Positions 16,772-24,376 of a stretch of DNA of 64,000 nucleotides are shown piece by piece. Source of the DNA: JAPOUP01 sp026708635. GTDB lineage: Bacteria > Pseudomonadota > Alphaproteobacteria > Rhodobacterales > Rhodobacteraceae. Each line of letters starts with the position of its first letter. The first letter of the stretch is position 1. A program made the translations under genes and the position numbers. The notes under the pieces were generated by a model that saw nothing but the letters and a program-made list of their open reading frames with translations, was not told the DNA's origin and ran no database searches. The stretch lies in NCBI GenBank assembly GCA_965200115.1, contig OZ241336.1, forward strand, positions 2,108,001-2,172,000. Direction: 5' to 3'.

Positions 16772-17986
16772 TCAGGTCTCGATCACGTTTTTGTCCGGTC
16801 CGTAGGGAAAGCCGGTGATGTTGGTTGCGCCGTCCGCGTCAACGACAAGGATGTCATGTTCGCGATATCCGCCGGCACCGGGCAGGCCTTCGGGAATCAG
16901 AAGCATGGGTTCCATGGAGATCACCATGCCGGGTTCCAGGGTCGTATCGATGTCCTCGCGAAGTTCCAGCCCGGCCTCCCGCCCGTAGTAATGGCTGAGC
17001 ACGCCGAAGGAGTGGCCGTACCCGAAGGAACGGAACCGCAGGAGTCCCTCGTCTTCGAGGAACCCGTTGATCTCCGCGCAAATGCCCGAGCATGTCGCGC
17101 CCGGCCTGATGAGCGAGAGACCGAGTTCGTGAGCGGCGACGTTGGCACGCCAGATCCTGAGCGTTTCGGCGTCGGGTTCCCCGAGAAAGAGCGAGCGTTC
17201 GAGCGCCGTGTAGTACCCGTTGACCATCGGAAACGCGTTGAGACTCAGGAGATCGCCGGCCTCAAGTCGCCGACCGGTGACGGGGTTGTGCGCGCCATCC
17301 GTGTTGATGCCTGACTGGAACCAGACCCAGGTATCGCGATATTCCGCGTTCGGGAAAGCGTCGGCGATCGCGATTTCCATCGCGTCGCGCCCTGCCATCG
17401 CGACATCGATTTCGCGGACCCCCTCGCGAATCGCCTCCCTGATCGCCCGACCTCCAATGTCCGCGACGCGCGCTCCTTCCTTGATGAGCGCGATTTCAGC
17501 GGGCGACTTGACCATCCTGAGCCGCATCATGTCCGGCGCGACATCGACCAGTTCATCGACGCCCAGCATTCCGCGACATGTCCGTTCGGCGGCGAGGGTC
17601 AGGTGATCCGCCTCGATACCGAGCCGGGCGGTGGCGCCGATGATGGACTTCGCCGCCCGCCAGAAATTGTCGCGTCTCCAGTCCGTATAGACAAGGTTGT
17701 CCCCGATCGAGCGCCGCCAGGGCTGGCCGGCATCGATGTTCGCCGAAAGCGTCGTGCACCGATCCCGGGTGACGACGCAGCCATACGGGCGGCCGAAGGC
17801 GCAGTGAAGAAATCCCGAGTAGTAGGCGATGTTGTGCATCGACGTGAGCAGTACGACGGGGATGTTTCTTCGCTCCATGACGGCGCGGAGTCTCTCCAGC
17901 CGGGCCGCGTACTCTTCGGGGGCAAAGGACGGTTCGGTCCTCTCGCCGTTTTCTAGAACGAGAAAGTCGGGGCGGGTGTCAGTCAT
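16772..17986 (-). CDS. Creatinase (creatine amidinohydrolase)
   Basis: A 404-residue M24-fold (pita-bread) enzyme that hydrolyses creatine to sarcosine and urea. The resemblance to known creatinases is high: YYSGFLHCAFGRPYGCVVTR, SANIDAGQPWRRSIGDNLVY, TDWRRDNFWRA, WVWFQSGINTDGAHNPVTGR, the catalytic-His region YGHSFGVLSHYYGREAGLEL and SMEPMLLIPEGLPGAGGYRE. Creatinases lack the metal centre of related aminopeptidases. The ATG at 17986 has AAGGGAAA upstream. It stands alone; no sarcosine oxidase gene is nearby. Confidence 0.92.
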   Translation of the reverse strand: MTDTRPDFLVLENGERTEPSFAPEEYAARLERLRAVMERRNIPVVLLTSMHNIAYYSGFLHCAFGRPYGCVVTRDRCTTLSANIDAGQPWRRSIGDNLVYTDWRRDNFWRAAKSIIGATARLGIEADHLTLAAERTCRGMLGVDELVDVAPDMMRLRMVKSPAEIALIKEGARVADIGGRAIREAIREGVREIDVAMAGRDAMEIAIADAFPNAEYRDTWVWFQSGINTDGAHNPVTGRRLEAGDLLSLNAFPMVNGYYTALERSLFLGEPDAETLRIWRANVAAHELGLSLIRPGATCSGICAEINGFLEDEGLLRFRSFGYGHSFGVLSHYYGREAGLELREDIDTTLEPGMVISMEPMLLIPEGLPGAGGYREHDILVVDADGATNITGFPYGPDKNVIET

Positions 17987-18321
17987 GCCGGTTTCCCTTT
18001 CGGACAATGGTTTCTCACGGGCCGGCGTGCAACGCTTCGGTGACCTTCGCCGTGAAACGCGCATAGCGGGATCCGGCGCGACCCGGCGACCGGGAATCGA
18101 TGCCTATGCGTAGCGGCTTGAGGCTATCCGCGCCAGTGCCCGGGATCATCGCGGGTTTAAGCCCCCACGCGGTCAGGCCATAGCCAACGTTCCGCTCGAA
18201 ACGTCCGACGCCGGTACCGAACCCGCGCTTGGATCAGACCGGACGCTCCGGCAGGAAAACGGGCGTTTCCCGACTCATTGCGCAGAAGTGCCGCACGCGG
18301 GTCCGCTTCCTGGACCCAACC
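17987..18321. other. Gene-free stretch upstream of creatinase
   Basis: About 335 bp with no reading frame that resembles a known protein. The creatinase promoter should lie at its left end. Nothing else is recognised. Confidence 0.4.
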
Positions 18322-18537
18322 CTAAGGCCGGGCCACGACCCGTCCCCGACAGTCACGGTCCGACAGCGCGAAGGTGAGGTGGCGAAGGCGGCTCGCGAGG
18401 GCCCCTGGCCCGAGGCTTTCGGTGTCGATGCCGGTGACGTCCCGTCTGCCCTGCAGCGAGCCGTCCTTGCGGGCCATCACGCCGGCCGCCACGGGAGCGC
18501 CCCGGTTCAGCGCGTCGACGAAGCGCCGCGCGGTCAC
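18322..18537 (-). CDS. Possible 71-residue hypothetical protein
   Basis: A GTG-initiated frame with a well-placed CGGAGG seven bases upstream. The product has RRFVDALNRGAPVAAGVMAR, then GRRDVTGIDTESLGPGALAS and RLRHLTFALSDRD; no signal or membrane segment. It is not assigned to a family. It could equally be the 3' remnant of a longer gene now lost, since hicA starts divergently 39 bp away. Confidence 0.35.
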   Translation of the reverse strand: MTARRFVDALNRGAPVAAGVMARKDGSLQGRRDVTGIDTESLGPGALASRLRHLTFALSDRDCRGRVVARP

Positions 18538-18576
18538 GGCTTGACCTCCGGGTGCGGCGTGCGGATATGCTCCCGC

Positions 18577-18771
18577 ATGGCGCGTGAACGCAACAGCCGG
18601 AAGATCATCAGGCGGTTGAAGCGGGAGCGATGGGTCCTTCTTCGCACGAGCGGCTGGCACCATGTGTTTGGCAAGGGCCCTCGGCGTGTGATCATTCCGC
18701 ATCCGAGGAAGGATCTCCCGGTCGGCCTGATCGATGAGATCGAGGCGGCGGCGGGCTGGAAGGGAAGCTGA
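18577..18771 (+). CDS. hicA: HicA-family mRNA interferase toxin
   Basis: A 64-residue protein matching the small double-stranded-RNA-binding-like fold of HicA: MARERNSRKIIRRLKRERWV, the active-site region LLRTSGWHHVFGKG with the conserved His, then RRVIIPHPRKDLPVGLIDEI. HicA cleaves mRNA when free of HicB. It precedes hicB by 57 nt, the standard toxin-first order. Confidence 0.85.
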   Translation: MARERNSRKIIRRLKRERWVLLRTSGWHHVFGKGPRRVIIPHPRKDLPVGLIDEIEAAAGWKGS

Positions 18772-18828
18772 CGGATTTGGACGGAACGGTTGCCAGCCGG
18801 CTTGAGAGACACTGAGGGGAAAGAGTCG

Positions 18829-19197
18829 ATGACGACCTACATTGGCGTGGTGGAAAAGGATCCCGACAGCGCCTACGGAATCTGGTTTCCGGACATTCCG
18901 GGATGCTTCTCCGCGGAGGACAGGGAGGAGGATCTTTTCCCGAACGCCTACCGGGCGATTGTCCTTCATCTCGAGGGGTGGGAGATTCCCGGGCCGCGCG
19001 GCATCGGGGAAATACGGTGCCTTGAAAGGGTCCGTCGGGTAAACGAACGCGGCGCGTACCTAATGTCGGTTCCGTTCCTGCGCGGTGGCGGTTGCAGCAG
19101 GGGCGCCTCAACGTCACCGGCGACGAGAAACAACGACCCTCTCACCGCGGTGAAGTCCGCGCTTTTGTCCGGATGGACTCATTTTCGCAGGTCATAG
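18829..19197 (+). CDS. hicB: HicB-family antitoxin, C-terminus altered by frameshift
   Basis: The first 85 residues are a clear HicB partial RNase-H-like domain: YIGVVEKDPDSAYGIWFPDI, PGCFSAEDREEDLFPNAYRA and GAYLMSVPFLRGGG. After that the frame departs from the family. Another frame gives the expected RLNVTGDE, while the annotated frame gives LTAVKSALLSGWTHFRRS, a short stretch reminiscent of other HicB ends. One or more small indels appear to have scrambled the C-terminal DNA-binding ribbon-helix-helix. Toxin neutralisation might survive while autoregulation is lost. Confidence 0.75.
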   Translation: MTTYIGVVEKDPDSAYGIWFPDIPGCFSAEDREEDLFPNAYRAIVLHLEGWEIPGPRGIGEIRCLERVRRVNERGAYLMSVPFLRGGGCSRGASTSPATRNNDPLTAVKSALLSGWTHFRRS

Positions 19198-19358
19198 CGG
19201 AAAATACCGCCAACGTTAGGCGGGTTCTCAGGGCCGATCTCCCTGGCGGTTATATTTTCCCAGCGTCAACGGGATCGATTCCGGTAGGGGGCGGCATGAC
19301 ACGTTAAGGGGTTTGTCCCAACAGTCGTCCGGCGAAGGCCGGGCGGACGGGATTCGAA

Positions 19359-19526
19359 TCAGAGAAGGGCGACCGCACCGACAACGATCGCGGTGCAGCC
19401 CAGCACCAGGCCAATGATCCACCGCTGATTGTCCCTGTCCCGTCTCGCCGCTTCCTTGTCGCGTTTCTCCATATCGGCACGAAGGCGCTCGATGGCGCTT
19501 TCGTTTCTGGCAAGTTGCGTGTTCAT
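19359..19526 (-). CDS. Small protein with coiled coil and C-terminal membrane anchor
   Basis: A 55-residue frame: MNTQLARNESAIERLRADME followed by KRDKEAARRDRDNQRW (charged coiled coil) and a closing helix IIGLVLGCTAIVVGAVALL. The tail-anchored coiled-coil pattern is common in small prophage or accessory-region proteins. Not assigned to a family. Confidence 0.5.
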   Translation of the reverse strand: MNTQLARNESAIERLRADMEKRDKEAARRDRDNQRWIIGLVLGCTAIVVGAVALL

Positions 19527-19729
19527 GCGTTCCCCGGGACGGCAAGCCGTTTATCGAATCCGTGATAGGGATCGGGATGATCGGTCATTGTCCCAGCCTA
19601 GGCCTGCGGCATCCCTGAATCAAGAGCCGTATTCGGGTCGGCTACAGATGGCCTTTACGCCTACCGAATGGCGGAGCCTGCTCGACCCGCATGTCCGGGC
19701 CGGCGCGCCCGTTCGCGGTCCACGCCCGG

Positions 19730-19909
19730 CTCCGCCATCCATGACCGCGTTCCGAACACCCCGTCGAGAAGGGACGGCACATACACGTCCGCATCGAGGA
19801 CGGGCCAGTGCAGGCCCAGGCCCGAGGGGCTGATCTCGATCATGGAGAGGGCTTCCGGCCCGGCTTCGGCCAAGCCTTCCAGCAGCCGCGTCGGCGCAGC
19901 TCCGCTCCA
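19730..19909 (-). pseudogene. DUF2442-domain relic
   Basis: The minus strand encodes TRLLEGLAEAGPEALSMIEI, SPSGLGLHWPVLDADVYVPS and LLDGVFGTRSWMAE, the C-terminal half of DUF2442 proteins. The region before it does not give the expected N-terminal strands, and the tail after it is out of pattern, so the gene looks decayed. DUF2442 usually partners DUF4160 in a toxin-antitoxin-like pair. Confidence 0.5.
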
Positions 19910-20060
19910 GCCGCGCGGGCCTCCGTCAGTGTCCGCTCCGTCGTTCGCCCCCGCTCCATCCGGGGAAAGGCATCCGGTATGGACATTATAGCGGGAACCC
20001 GGGAGCTCGGGAATCATGATATCGCGTCCCTTTCCTCTTTCTGGCCCATGAAACTGGATC

Positions 20061-20100
20061 ATGCCGACCGTTCTTCGCCTCAGCGGCTTACGGGTGACAG
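20061..20100 (+). pseudogene. DUF4160 N-terminal relic
   Basis: The plus strand starts MPTVLRLSGLRVTV, which is the standard DUF4160 opening, but the expected YP.DH.PAHVHV continuation is lost after about 13 codons. The orientation is opposite to the DUF2442 relic beside it, so the original pair has been rearranged. Confidence 0.45.
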
Positions 20101-20582
20101 TCTGCCCTGGCGCACGGCATGCAGCGACGGCCCCGAAACGGATTCCGGGCTCTCTCCTGGAACCGCGTCTTCGCGGTGCGCGGCCATGTCGGCCCGTGGC
20201 CGGTCCAGCGACGCCGAAAGGTCGGCCCGCATCCATTTCATACGTTCCTCCAGAACGGCGGTCCGCCGGTCGAGCGCGTTAACGGTCAGGGCGCGGGCGT
20301 CAGTCCCGTGGCGGTCTCCGTTCCTCGAGACGTGCGGGGCGCACGTCTGGAGCGTGCACGCTTTCCCGGATCGCGCCGGCGGACCGGGTGGTCTCCGTCC
20401 AGGTCGTTCGGGCTTTCCTTCCCTGATTGGCCCGCCCGCCGGGGATGCAACCGACGGGCGATTGCCCGAAAGGATTTCGGGTCACCGCAACGCGGGAGGC
20501 ACGGGGAGAGGCGGAGCGTGGAGACCCGCCGCTTTCTGACGGGTGGTCGGGCTGGAGCGGTTGCCGAAGGGAACTATACCCG
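20101..20582. other. Gene-free stretch downstream of pufC
   Basis: Long open frames exist here because of high GC, but none resembles a protein family or has a good start region. On the minus strand, around 20120-20300, a helical LDRRTAVLEERMKWMRADLS segment may be a decayed coiled-coil gene. No strong puf terminator was found. Confidence 0.4.
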
Positions 20583-21722
20583 TCAGCGGGCCCGGTCGTA
20601 GACCGGCGCTTCACCCGTCCGGAGCTCAGGCCAGTCAGCGATCACGTTCGCGCCCTGAAGCGGCCGCTGATACCCTTTGTGGCAGGTGTTGCAGGCAAGC
20701 TTCGGTGCGTCGGCATGGACGGGACCCAGTCTGTTTGCGGGCAGCTCGTCACCGAGCGGTATGAGAAACTCGGTGTTGAGCTCCTGAACCATCGCGATGC
20801 CGAGACTTGCGATACTCCATTGCGGTGTCACTTCCGCACCATCGTAGAACGCACGGCTGTTATGGCAGAAAACGCAGTTCACGCCGAGGGAATTGGCGAA
20901 ATGGTTCATGAGGGCGTAAGTGCGCTCCGTATCCTGTATACTGGGCACGTCACGGCCCGGGACGCCAGGCACCCGACTCTCTAGGTCATGGACGGCAATC
21001 GTCTCGAAATCGGCCAGGTATTTCTCCAATGCGTCCGATGGCAGGGATGTTGACTGGCTGATTTCCGTCGCGAGGTTCTGGTTCGCCGACCAGCCGGAGG
21101 TCGCGTTCGTGACCGGCGCGACACGATACCAGATCCCGCTCGGCACCGGCTCTCCCCGATGGCAGGTGAAACATGTCACCCCGACTTCCCCGTTGGCGCT
21201 GACGTGATCGTCCCAGTTCTCGTTTATGTTCCGGGTCATCTCGATCATGCGCCTTGAGACGACCTTGGTATATAATGAATCGTCGCCGTAAGTCTCGACA
21301 TCACCGTCGCCGTGGCAGTATGCGCAGCCTTCGTCCGGCGATACCCATAGCGTGATGGCGTTCATCAGGCGGAGGAAATTGTCCTCGGTCAGTTCGCCCA
21401 GAACCGGGACATTCTCGTAAATGTCCCTGGCGAGCGCCTCGCCGCCCTCGGGTATGAATGGTTCATCGGAAACGATTTCCTCGATGTCCGGATCGGGTTG
21501 GGTTACGCTGCGGACGAACTCGGGCCGTGACATGCCCGTACCGCGCGGCCCGGTCTGCAGGCTGTCCGTCGCGAAAGGCTGGCCCAGAACGACAAGCGCG
21601 GCCAGACCGATCAGTCCGGCGCCCAGCGCGCCGAAGACGATGACGGGCCCGTAATAGTCCGTCGGATTGTTCGCGTTCCACTCACTGAACCATTCGGGGA
21701 ATCGAAACCACTTCTCGAACAT
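20583..21722 (-). CDS. pufC: Photosynthetic reaction centre tetraheme cytochrome subunit
   Basis: A 379-residue periplasmic cytochrome that passes electrons to the oxidised special pair. Four CxxCH heme sites are visible: CAYCH, CFTCH, CVFCH and CNTCH, the expected number. The N-terminus is a membrane anchor (YYGPVIVFGALGAGLIGLAA) and, unlike some relatives, has no lipobox Cys near the anchor. It starts 6 nt after pufM and ends the puf operon. No pufX lies between pufM and pufC. Confidence 0.96.
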   Translation of the reverse strand: MFEKWFRFPEWFSEWNANNPTDYYGPVIVFGALGAGLIGLAALVVLGQPFATDSLQTGPRGTGMSRPEFVRSVTQPDPDIEEIVSDEPFIPEGGEALARDIYENVPVLGELTEDNFLRLMNAITLWVSPDEGCAYCHGDGDVETYGDDSLYTKVVSRRMIEMTRNINENWDDHVSANGEVGVTCFTCHRGEPVPSGIWYRVAPVTNATSGWSANQNLATEISQSTSLPSDALEKYLADFETIAVHDLESRVPGVPGRDVPSIQDTERTYALMNHFANSLGVNCVFCHNSRAFYDGAEVTPQWSIASLGIAMVQELNTEFLIPLGDELPANRLGPVHADAPKLACNTCHKGYQRPLQGANVIADWPELRTGEAPVYDRAR

Positions 21723-21727
21723 CGGGC

Positions 21728-22714
21728 CTACTCCTTTCCGATGAAGGCTTCGTACGAACCGTAGCTTTCGTATCCGAAACTGCCGTCGTAGGTCGGGGCG
21801 AAATAATGTTCCTGCGCCCATATGAACCAGTTGTCGACGACGGTGCCGGTGAGCAGGATCCCGATTCCGCCGGTGAGCGGCGTAAGAACCGCGAACCACC
21901 AGGCCCAACGGTGGATTCCCTCCATCGTCGCGTTGAACCCCATGGTCCAGCGCCAGAAAAGCGCGGCCCGTTCGGTCGCCGTACCCCGATCGACGATCTG
22001 CTCGAGCTCGCGGTCACCGCCGTAACGGGCCACCGCGAGAATGGTGCCACCGTGCATCGCGAACAAAAGCACCGATCCGTAAAGAAAGACGATCGAGAGA
22101 CAGTGGAACGGATTGTAGTAGAGGTTGCCGTACCTGATCGAAAACGCGGTGGTCCAGTCAAGATGGGGGAAGATCCCGTAAGGCACCGCCTCGCTCCACG
22201 ATCCCATCAGTATCGGGCGGAAGAGACCCAGAACGAGAAAAAGCCAGATCGCCGAACCGAATGCCCAGAAGATGTGTTTGCCCATCTTCTGTTCCGCGGC
22301 CAGCTGCCACGAGCGGTACCACCACGCCATGACCGAAAACAGCAGGAAGAAGCTGGCGATCAGGTACCAGCCACCGTCATCCAGGGGCGGGAACCGCAGA
22401 CCGTATTCCGGGCTGGGTGGCTCAAGGGCGAGCCAGAAAAGTTGACGGATCAGTTCGGGAATCGACCAGTCAACCTGCGCCAGCATGTTGAAACCGATGA
22501 TGTTGAACCAGAGCAGGCCACTCGCCAGTGACACGACCCCCGCCATTCCGAGATTGACGGGACCGAGCTGCGCGTTTCCCAGCCAACCCAGCAGGGACGA
22601 GAAACCCGCGCCCTTCGTCCGGTCCCCGCTCAGCGTGCCGTAGTCGTCCGTACCCATCTCCGCCGGTCCGCGGATCTGCACCTGATTGAAAATATTCTGG
22701 TATTCCGTGATCAT
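21728..22714 (-). CDS. pufM: Photosynthetic reaction centre M subunit
   Basis: A 328-residue, five-helix membrane protein that binds half of the special pair, the accessory bacteriochlorophyll, bacteriopheophytin and QA. Seen: N-terminal MITEYQNIFNQVQIRGPAEM, the carotenoid and pigment helix region VMAWWYRSWQLAAEQKMGKH, IFPHLDWTTAFSIRYGNLYY with NPFHCLSI, iron and pigment His in LLFAMHGGTILAV, and the QA region MGFNATMEGIHRWAWWFAV. It lies 3 nt downstream of pufL in the same operon. Confidence 0.97.
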   Translation of the reverse strand: MITEYQNIFNQVQIRGPAEMGTDDYGTLSGDRTKGAGFSSLLGWLGNAQLGPVNLGMAGVVSLASGLLWFNIIGFNMLAQVDWSIPELIRQLFWLALEPPSPEYGLRFPPLDDGGWYLIASFFLLFSVMAWWYRSWQLAAEQKMGKHIFWAFGSAIWLFLVLGLFRPILMGSWSEAVPYGIFPHLDWTTAFSIRYGNLYYNPFHCLSIVFLYGSVLLFAMHGGTILAVARYGGDRELEQIVDRGTATERAALFWRWTMGFNATMEGIHRWAWWFAVLTPLTGGIGILLTGTVVDNWFIWAQEHYFAPTYDGSFGYESYGSYEAFIGKE

Positions 22715-22717
22715 GAC

Positions 22718-23557
22718 TTACATCCCCGCCTGGCTGCCCCAGATCGGAAGCTCCAGCCACCAGTTCCACCATTCGGGCCAGCCACGGGTCCATACCGGAC
22801 CCGAGATGATGATGCATACGGCCGAGAAAAACACCGCGTTGATCGCCAGAAGGAAACCCAGGCGGTGAATCCCGAGCGGGCCGATCGAGTAGCCTATGAA
22901 ATCACGGAAGAACGTGTCCTCGTGGTCGGGCGTCTTGATCGCCTCTCCCTTTTCCGGGTTCGCGGCCGACAGAATCAGCGAACCGTGCAGCGCGAGCGCC
23001 AGACAGGTCGTGAAGAAAAGCGTGACGGCCAGCATATGCGCTGGATTGTAGTGGAAATGCAGGTAGGCGTAGCCGGTGTTCGACACCCAGTCTAGATGGC
23101 TGAAAATCCCGTATGGAAATCCATGCCCCCAGGCCCCCATCAAAAGCGGCCGGAATATCACCAGCGTCACATACGCCAGTATCGCGAAGCCGAAAGCGAA
23201 CGGAACATGGTAGCCTATGCCCAGCTTTCTGCAGATTTCCACCTCGCGAAGGGCCCAGCTGCAGAAAGCCCCGACGGCGCAGATCGTGATGATCTGCCAG
23301 AGGCCACCTTCGTTCAGTGGCGCCGCGGACAGGCCATAGCTGAGATCGGGAGGCGCGATGTTTATCAGCCAGGGATTCCAGGTTCCCTGCTGCGCCGCGC
23401 CATAGAAAATCAGGACGGTTCCCAGAAGTCCGAAAAAGACCGTGGTCACCCCGAAGAAACCGACGTAGAACGGGCCGACCCAGAAATCAAAAAGATTCCC
23501 GCCGATCAACGTTCCGCCCGGAACCCGGTATTTTCTCTCGAAACTGAGCAATGCCAT
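22718..23557 (-). CDS. pufL: Photosynthetic reaction centre L subunit
   Basis: A 279-residue, five-helix membrane protein that forms the L branch, the active electron-transfer arm, and the QB site. Seen: MALLSFERKYRVPGGTLIGG at the N-terminus, FDFWVGPFYVGFFGVTTVFF, pigment-ligand motifs GIFSHLDWVSNTGYAYLHFH and NPAHMLAVTLFF, LALHGSLILSAANP, and the QB loop FFRDFIGYSIGPLGIHRLGF. It is separated from pufA by a strong intercistronic hairpin, as expected for differential mRNA stability. Confidence 0.97.
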   Translation of the reverse strand: MALLSFERKYRVPGGTLIGGNLFDFWVGPFYVGFFGVTTVFFGLLGTVLIFYGAAQQGTWNPWLINIAPPDLSYGLSAAPLNEGGLWQIITICAVGAFCSWALREVEICRKLGIGYHVPFAFGFAILAYVTLVIFRPLLMGAWGHGFPYGIFSHLDWVSNTGYAYLHFHYNPAHMLAVTLFFTTCLALALHGSLILSAANPEKGEAIKTPDHEDTFFRDFIGYSIGPLGIHRLGFLLAINAVFFSAVCIIISGPVWTRGWPEWWNWWLELPIWGSQAGM

Positions 23558-23622
23558 AATCCTTACCCCGCGATTGGCGGTTTGGCTGACCGGTGCAGGA
23601 CCGCGCGTTTTCCCTTCGATTG

Positions 23623-23650
23623 CCGCGGGCAGCCGTTAGGCTGCCCGCGG
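23623..23650 (-). promoter_or_regulatory. Intercistronic pufA-pufL mRNA-stabilising hairpin
   Basis: CCGCGGGCAGCC (23623-23634) and its exact complement (23639-23650) form a 12-bp stem with a 4-nt loop. It sits 23 nt after the pufA stop. In Rhodobacter such a hairpin slows 3' decay of the pufBA segment and so raises LH1 over reaction centre. Confidence 0.85.
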
Positions 23651-23672
23651 TTCTCGGGCTTGGCTTCCGTGG

Positions 23673-23840
23673 TCACTCCGATATGGCGATGCGGGATTCA
23701 GCGGCGGTTTCGAACCAGTTCAGTCCGTTCGATAGCACCACCAGATGAATCAGCACCGCCAGGAGAAATAGGAAAACGCCCTGCGCGATAAACACACGGC
23801 GCGGATCGAAGATCAGCCAGATCTTGTAGAATCGTGCCAT
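23673..23840 (-). CDS. pufA: LH1 alpha polypeptide
   Basis: A 55-residue light-harvesting 1 alpha subunit. The N-terminal MARFYKIWLIFDPRRVFIAQ is typical, then one membrane helix GVFLFLLAVLIHLVVLSNG with the bacteriochlorophyll-ligating His, then the NWFETAAE region. It pairs with PufB to ring the reaction centre. The gene starts 10 nt after the pufB stop. Confidence 0.96.
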   Translation of the reverse strand: MARFYKIWLIFDPRRVFIAQGVFLFLLAVLIHLVVLSNGLNWFETAAESRIAISE

Positions 23841-23850
23841 CTCAATCTCC

Positions 23851-24000
23851 CTAGAACCACGGTGCCCAGAAGTAAGTGGCGATGTGTGCCACCAGCGCGA
23901 TGAAGGCGAACAGCGTCAAGCCGCTCATATAAACCGCGTGCAACTCCTGAGCCTGCTCATCGTTGAGACCCGTAAAGGACAGGTCGTCGTTATCAGCCAT
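23851..24000 (-). CDS. pufB: LH1 beta polypeptide
   Basis: A 49-residue light-harvesting 1 beta subunit: acidic N-terminus (MADNDDLSFTGLNDEQAQEL), HAVYMSGLTLFAFIALVAHI with the pigment-ligand His, and the closing ATYFWAPWF. Start at 24000 has GGAGGAAAG upstream; an earlier in-frame start would add an unlikely basic leader. Confidence 0.96.
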   Translation of the reverse strand: MADNDDLSFTGLNDEQAQELHAVYMSGLTLFAFIALVAHIATYFWAPWF

Positions 24001-24117
24001 CAACTTTCCTCCGGAAGGTTTCTGCTGACTCCGCGACACCCTCGCGGCGGGGTCCGGGAAAGCTTCCCTCCCGGTTTCTGACGTCCCTGGGGACAGACAG
24101 TTCGAACGCGGCTTGCA

Positions 24118-24330
24118 TCAAGCCGAGAAAATTATCGGCGTGATCCGGTCCGCCTCGGCCCAGGCCCGGGCGAACGGACCGCGGACATTCAGTGAACGCC
24201 GGCGGATAACATGGACGATCCATCGCCACATCTTGAACGGAATCGCCAAAAGGAAAATCATCGCGAAATAGACATGGAACTCCATGCTCCGACGTCGTCT
24301 CGCACCGTAGCGTTGCGTTATGCCTGACAT
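24118..24330 (-). CDS. pufQ: PufQ, bacteriochlorophyll-related assembly protein
   Basis: A 70-residue protein with one membrane helix (FHVYFAMIFLLAIPFKMWRW) and the conserved PufQ tail GPFARAWAEADRITPIIFSA. PufQ is needed for normal bacteriochlorophyll flux and complex assembly in Rhodobacter. It opens the puf operon and follows bchZ with only an eight-copy CAGT repeat and a GAGGAGG ribosome site between. The start at 24330 is set by that ribosome site. Confidence 0.9.
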   Translation of the reverse strand: MSGITQRYGARRRRSMEFHVYFAMIFLLAIPFKMWRWIVHVIRRRSLNVRGPFARAWAEADRITPIIFSA

Positions 24331-24344
24331 ATGGTCGTCCTCCT

Positions 24345-24376
24345 CAGTCAGTCAGTCAGTCAGTCAGTCAGTCAGT
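24345..24376. repeat. (CAGT)8 tetranucleotide microsatellite at bchZ/pufQ junction
   Basis: Eight perfect CAGT units on the plus strand (ACTG/TGAC on the coding strand). The bchZ stop TGA at 24372-24374 lies within the repeat, and the pufQ ribosome site begins within three bases of its other end. Confidence 0.95.

Noticed and set aside
20033..20053. 21-nt near-identity (one mismatch) with 58527-58547, both giving FWPMKL
   Set aside because: The surrounding sequence does not align and the region overlaps a DUF4160 relic in another frame, so a shared ancestor with the puc-linked protein is not supported; most likely chance.
19668..20601. Several 70-240 codon plus-strand frames downstream of pufC
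   Set aside because: Arg/Gly/Pro-rich products, conflicting frames and recognisable domain relics on the other strand indicate decayed DNA, not genes.
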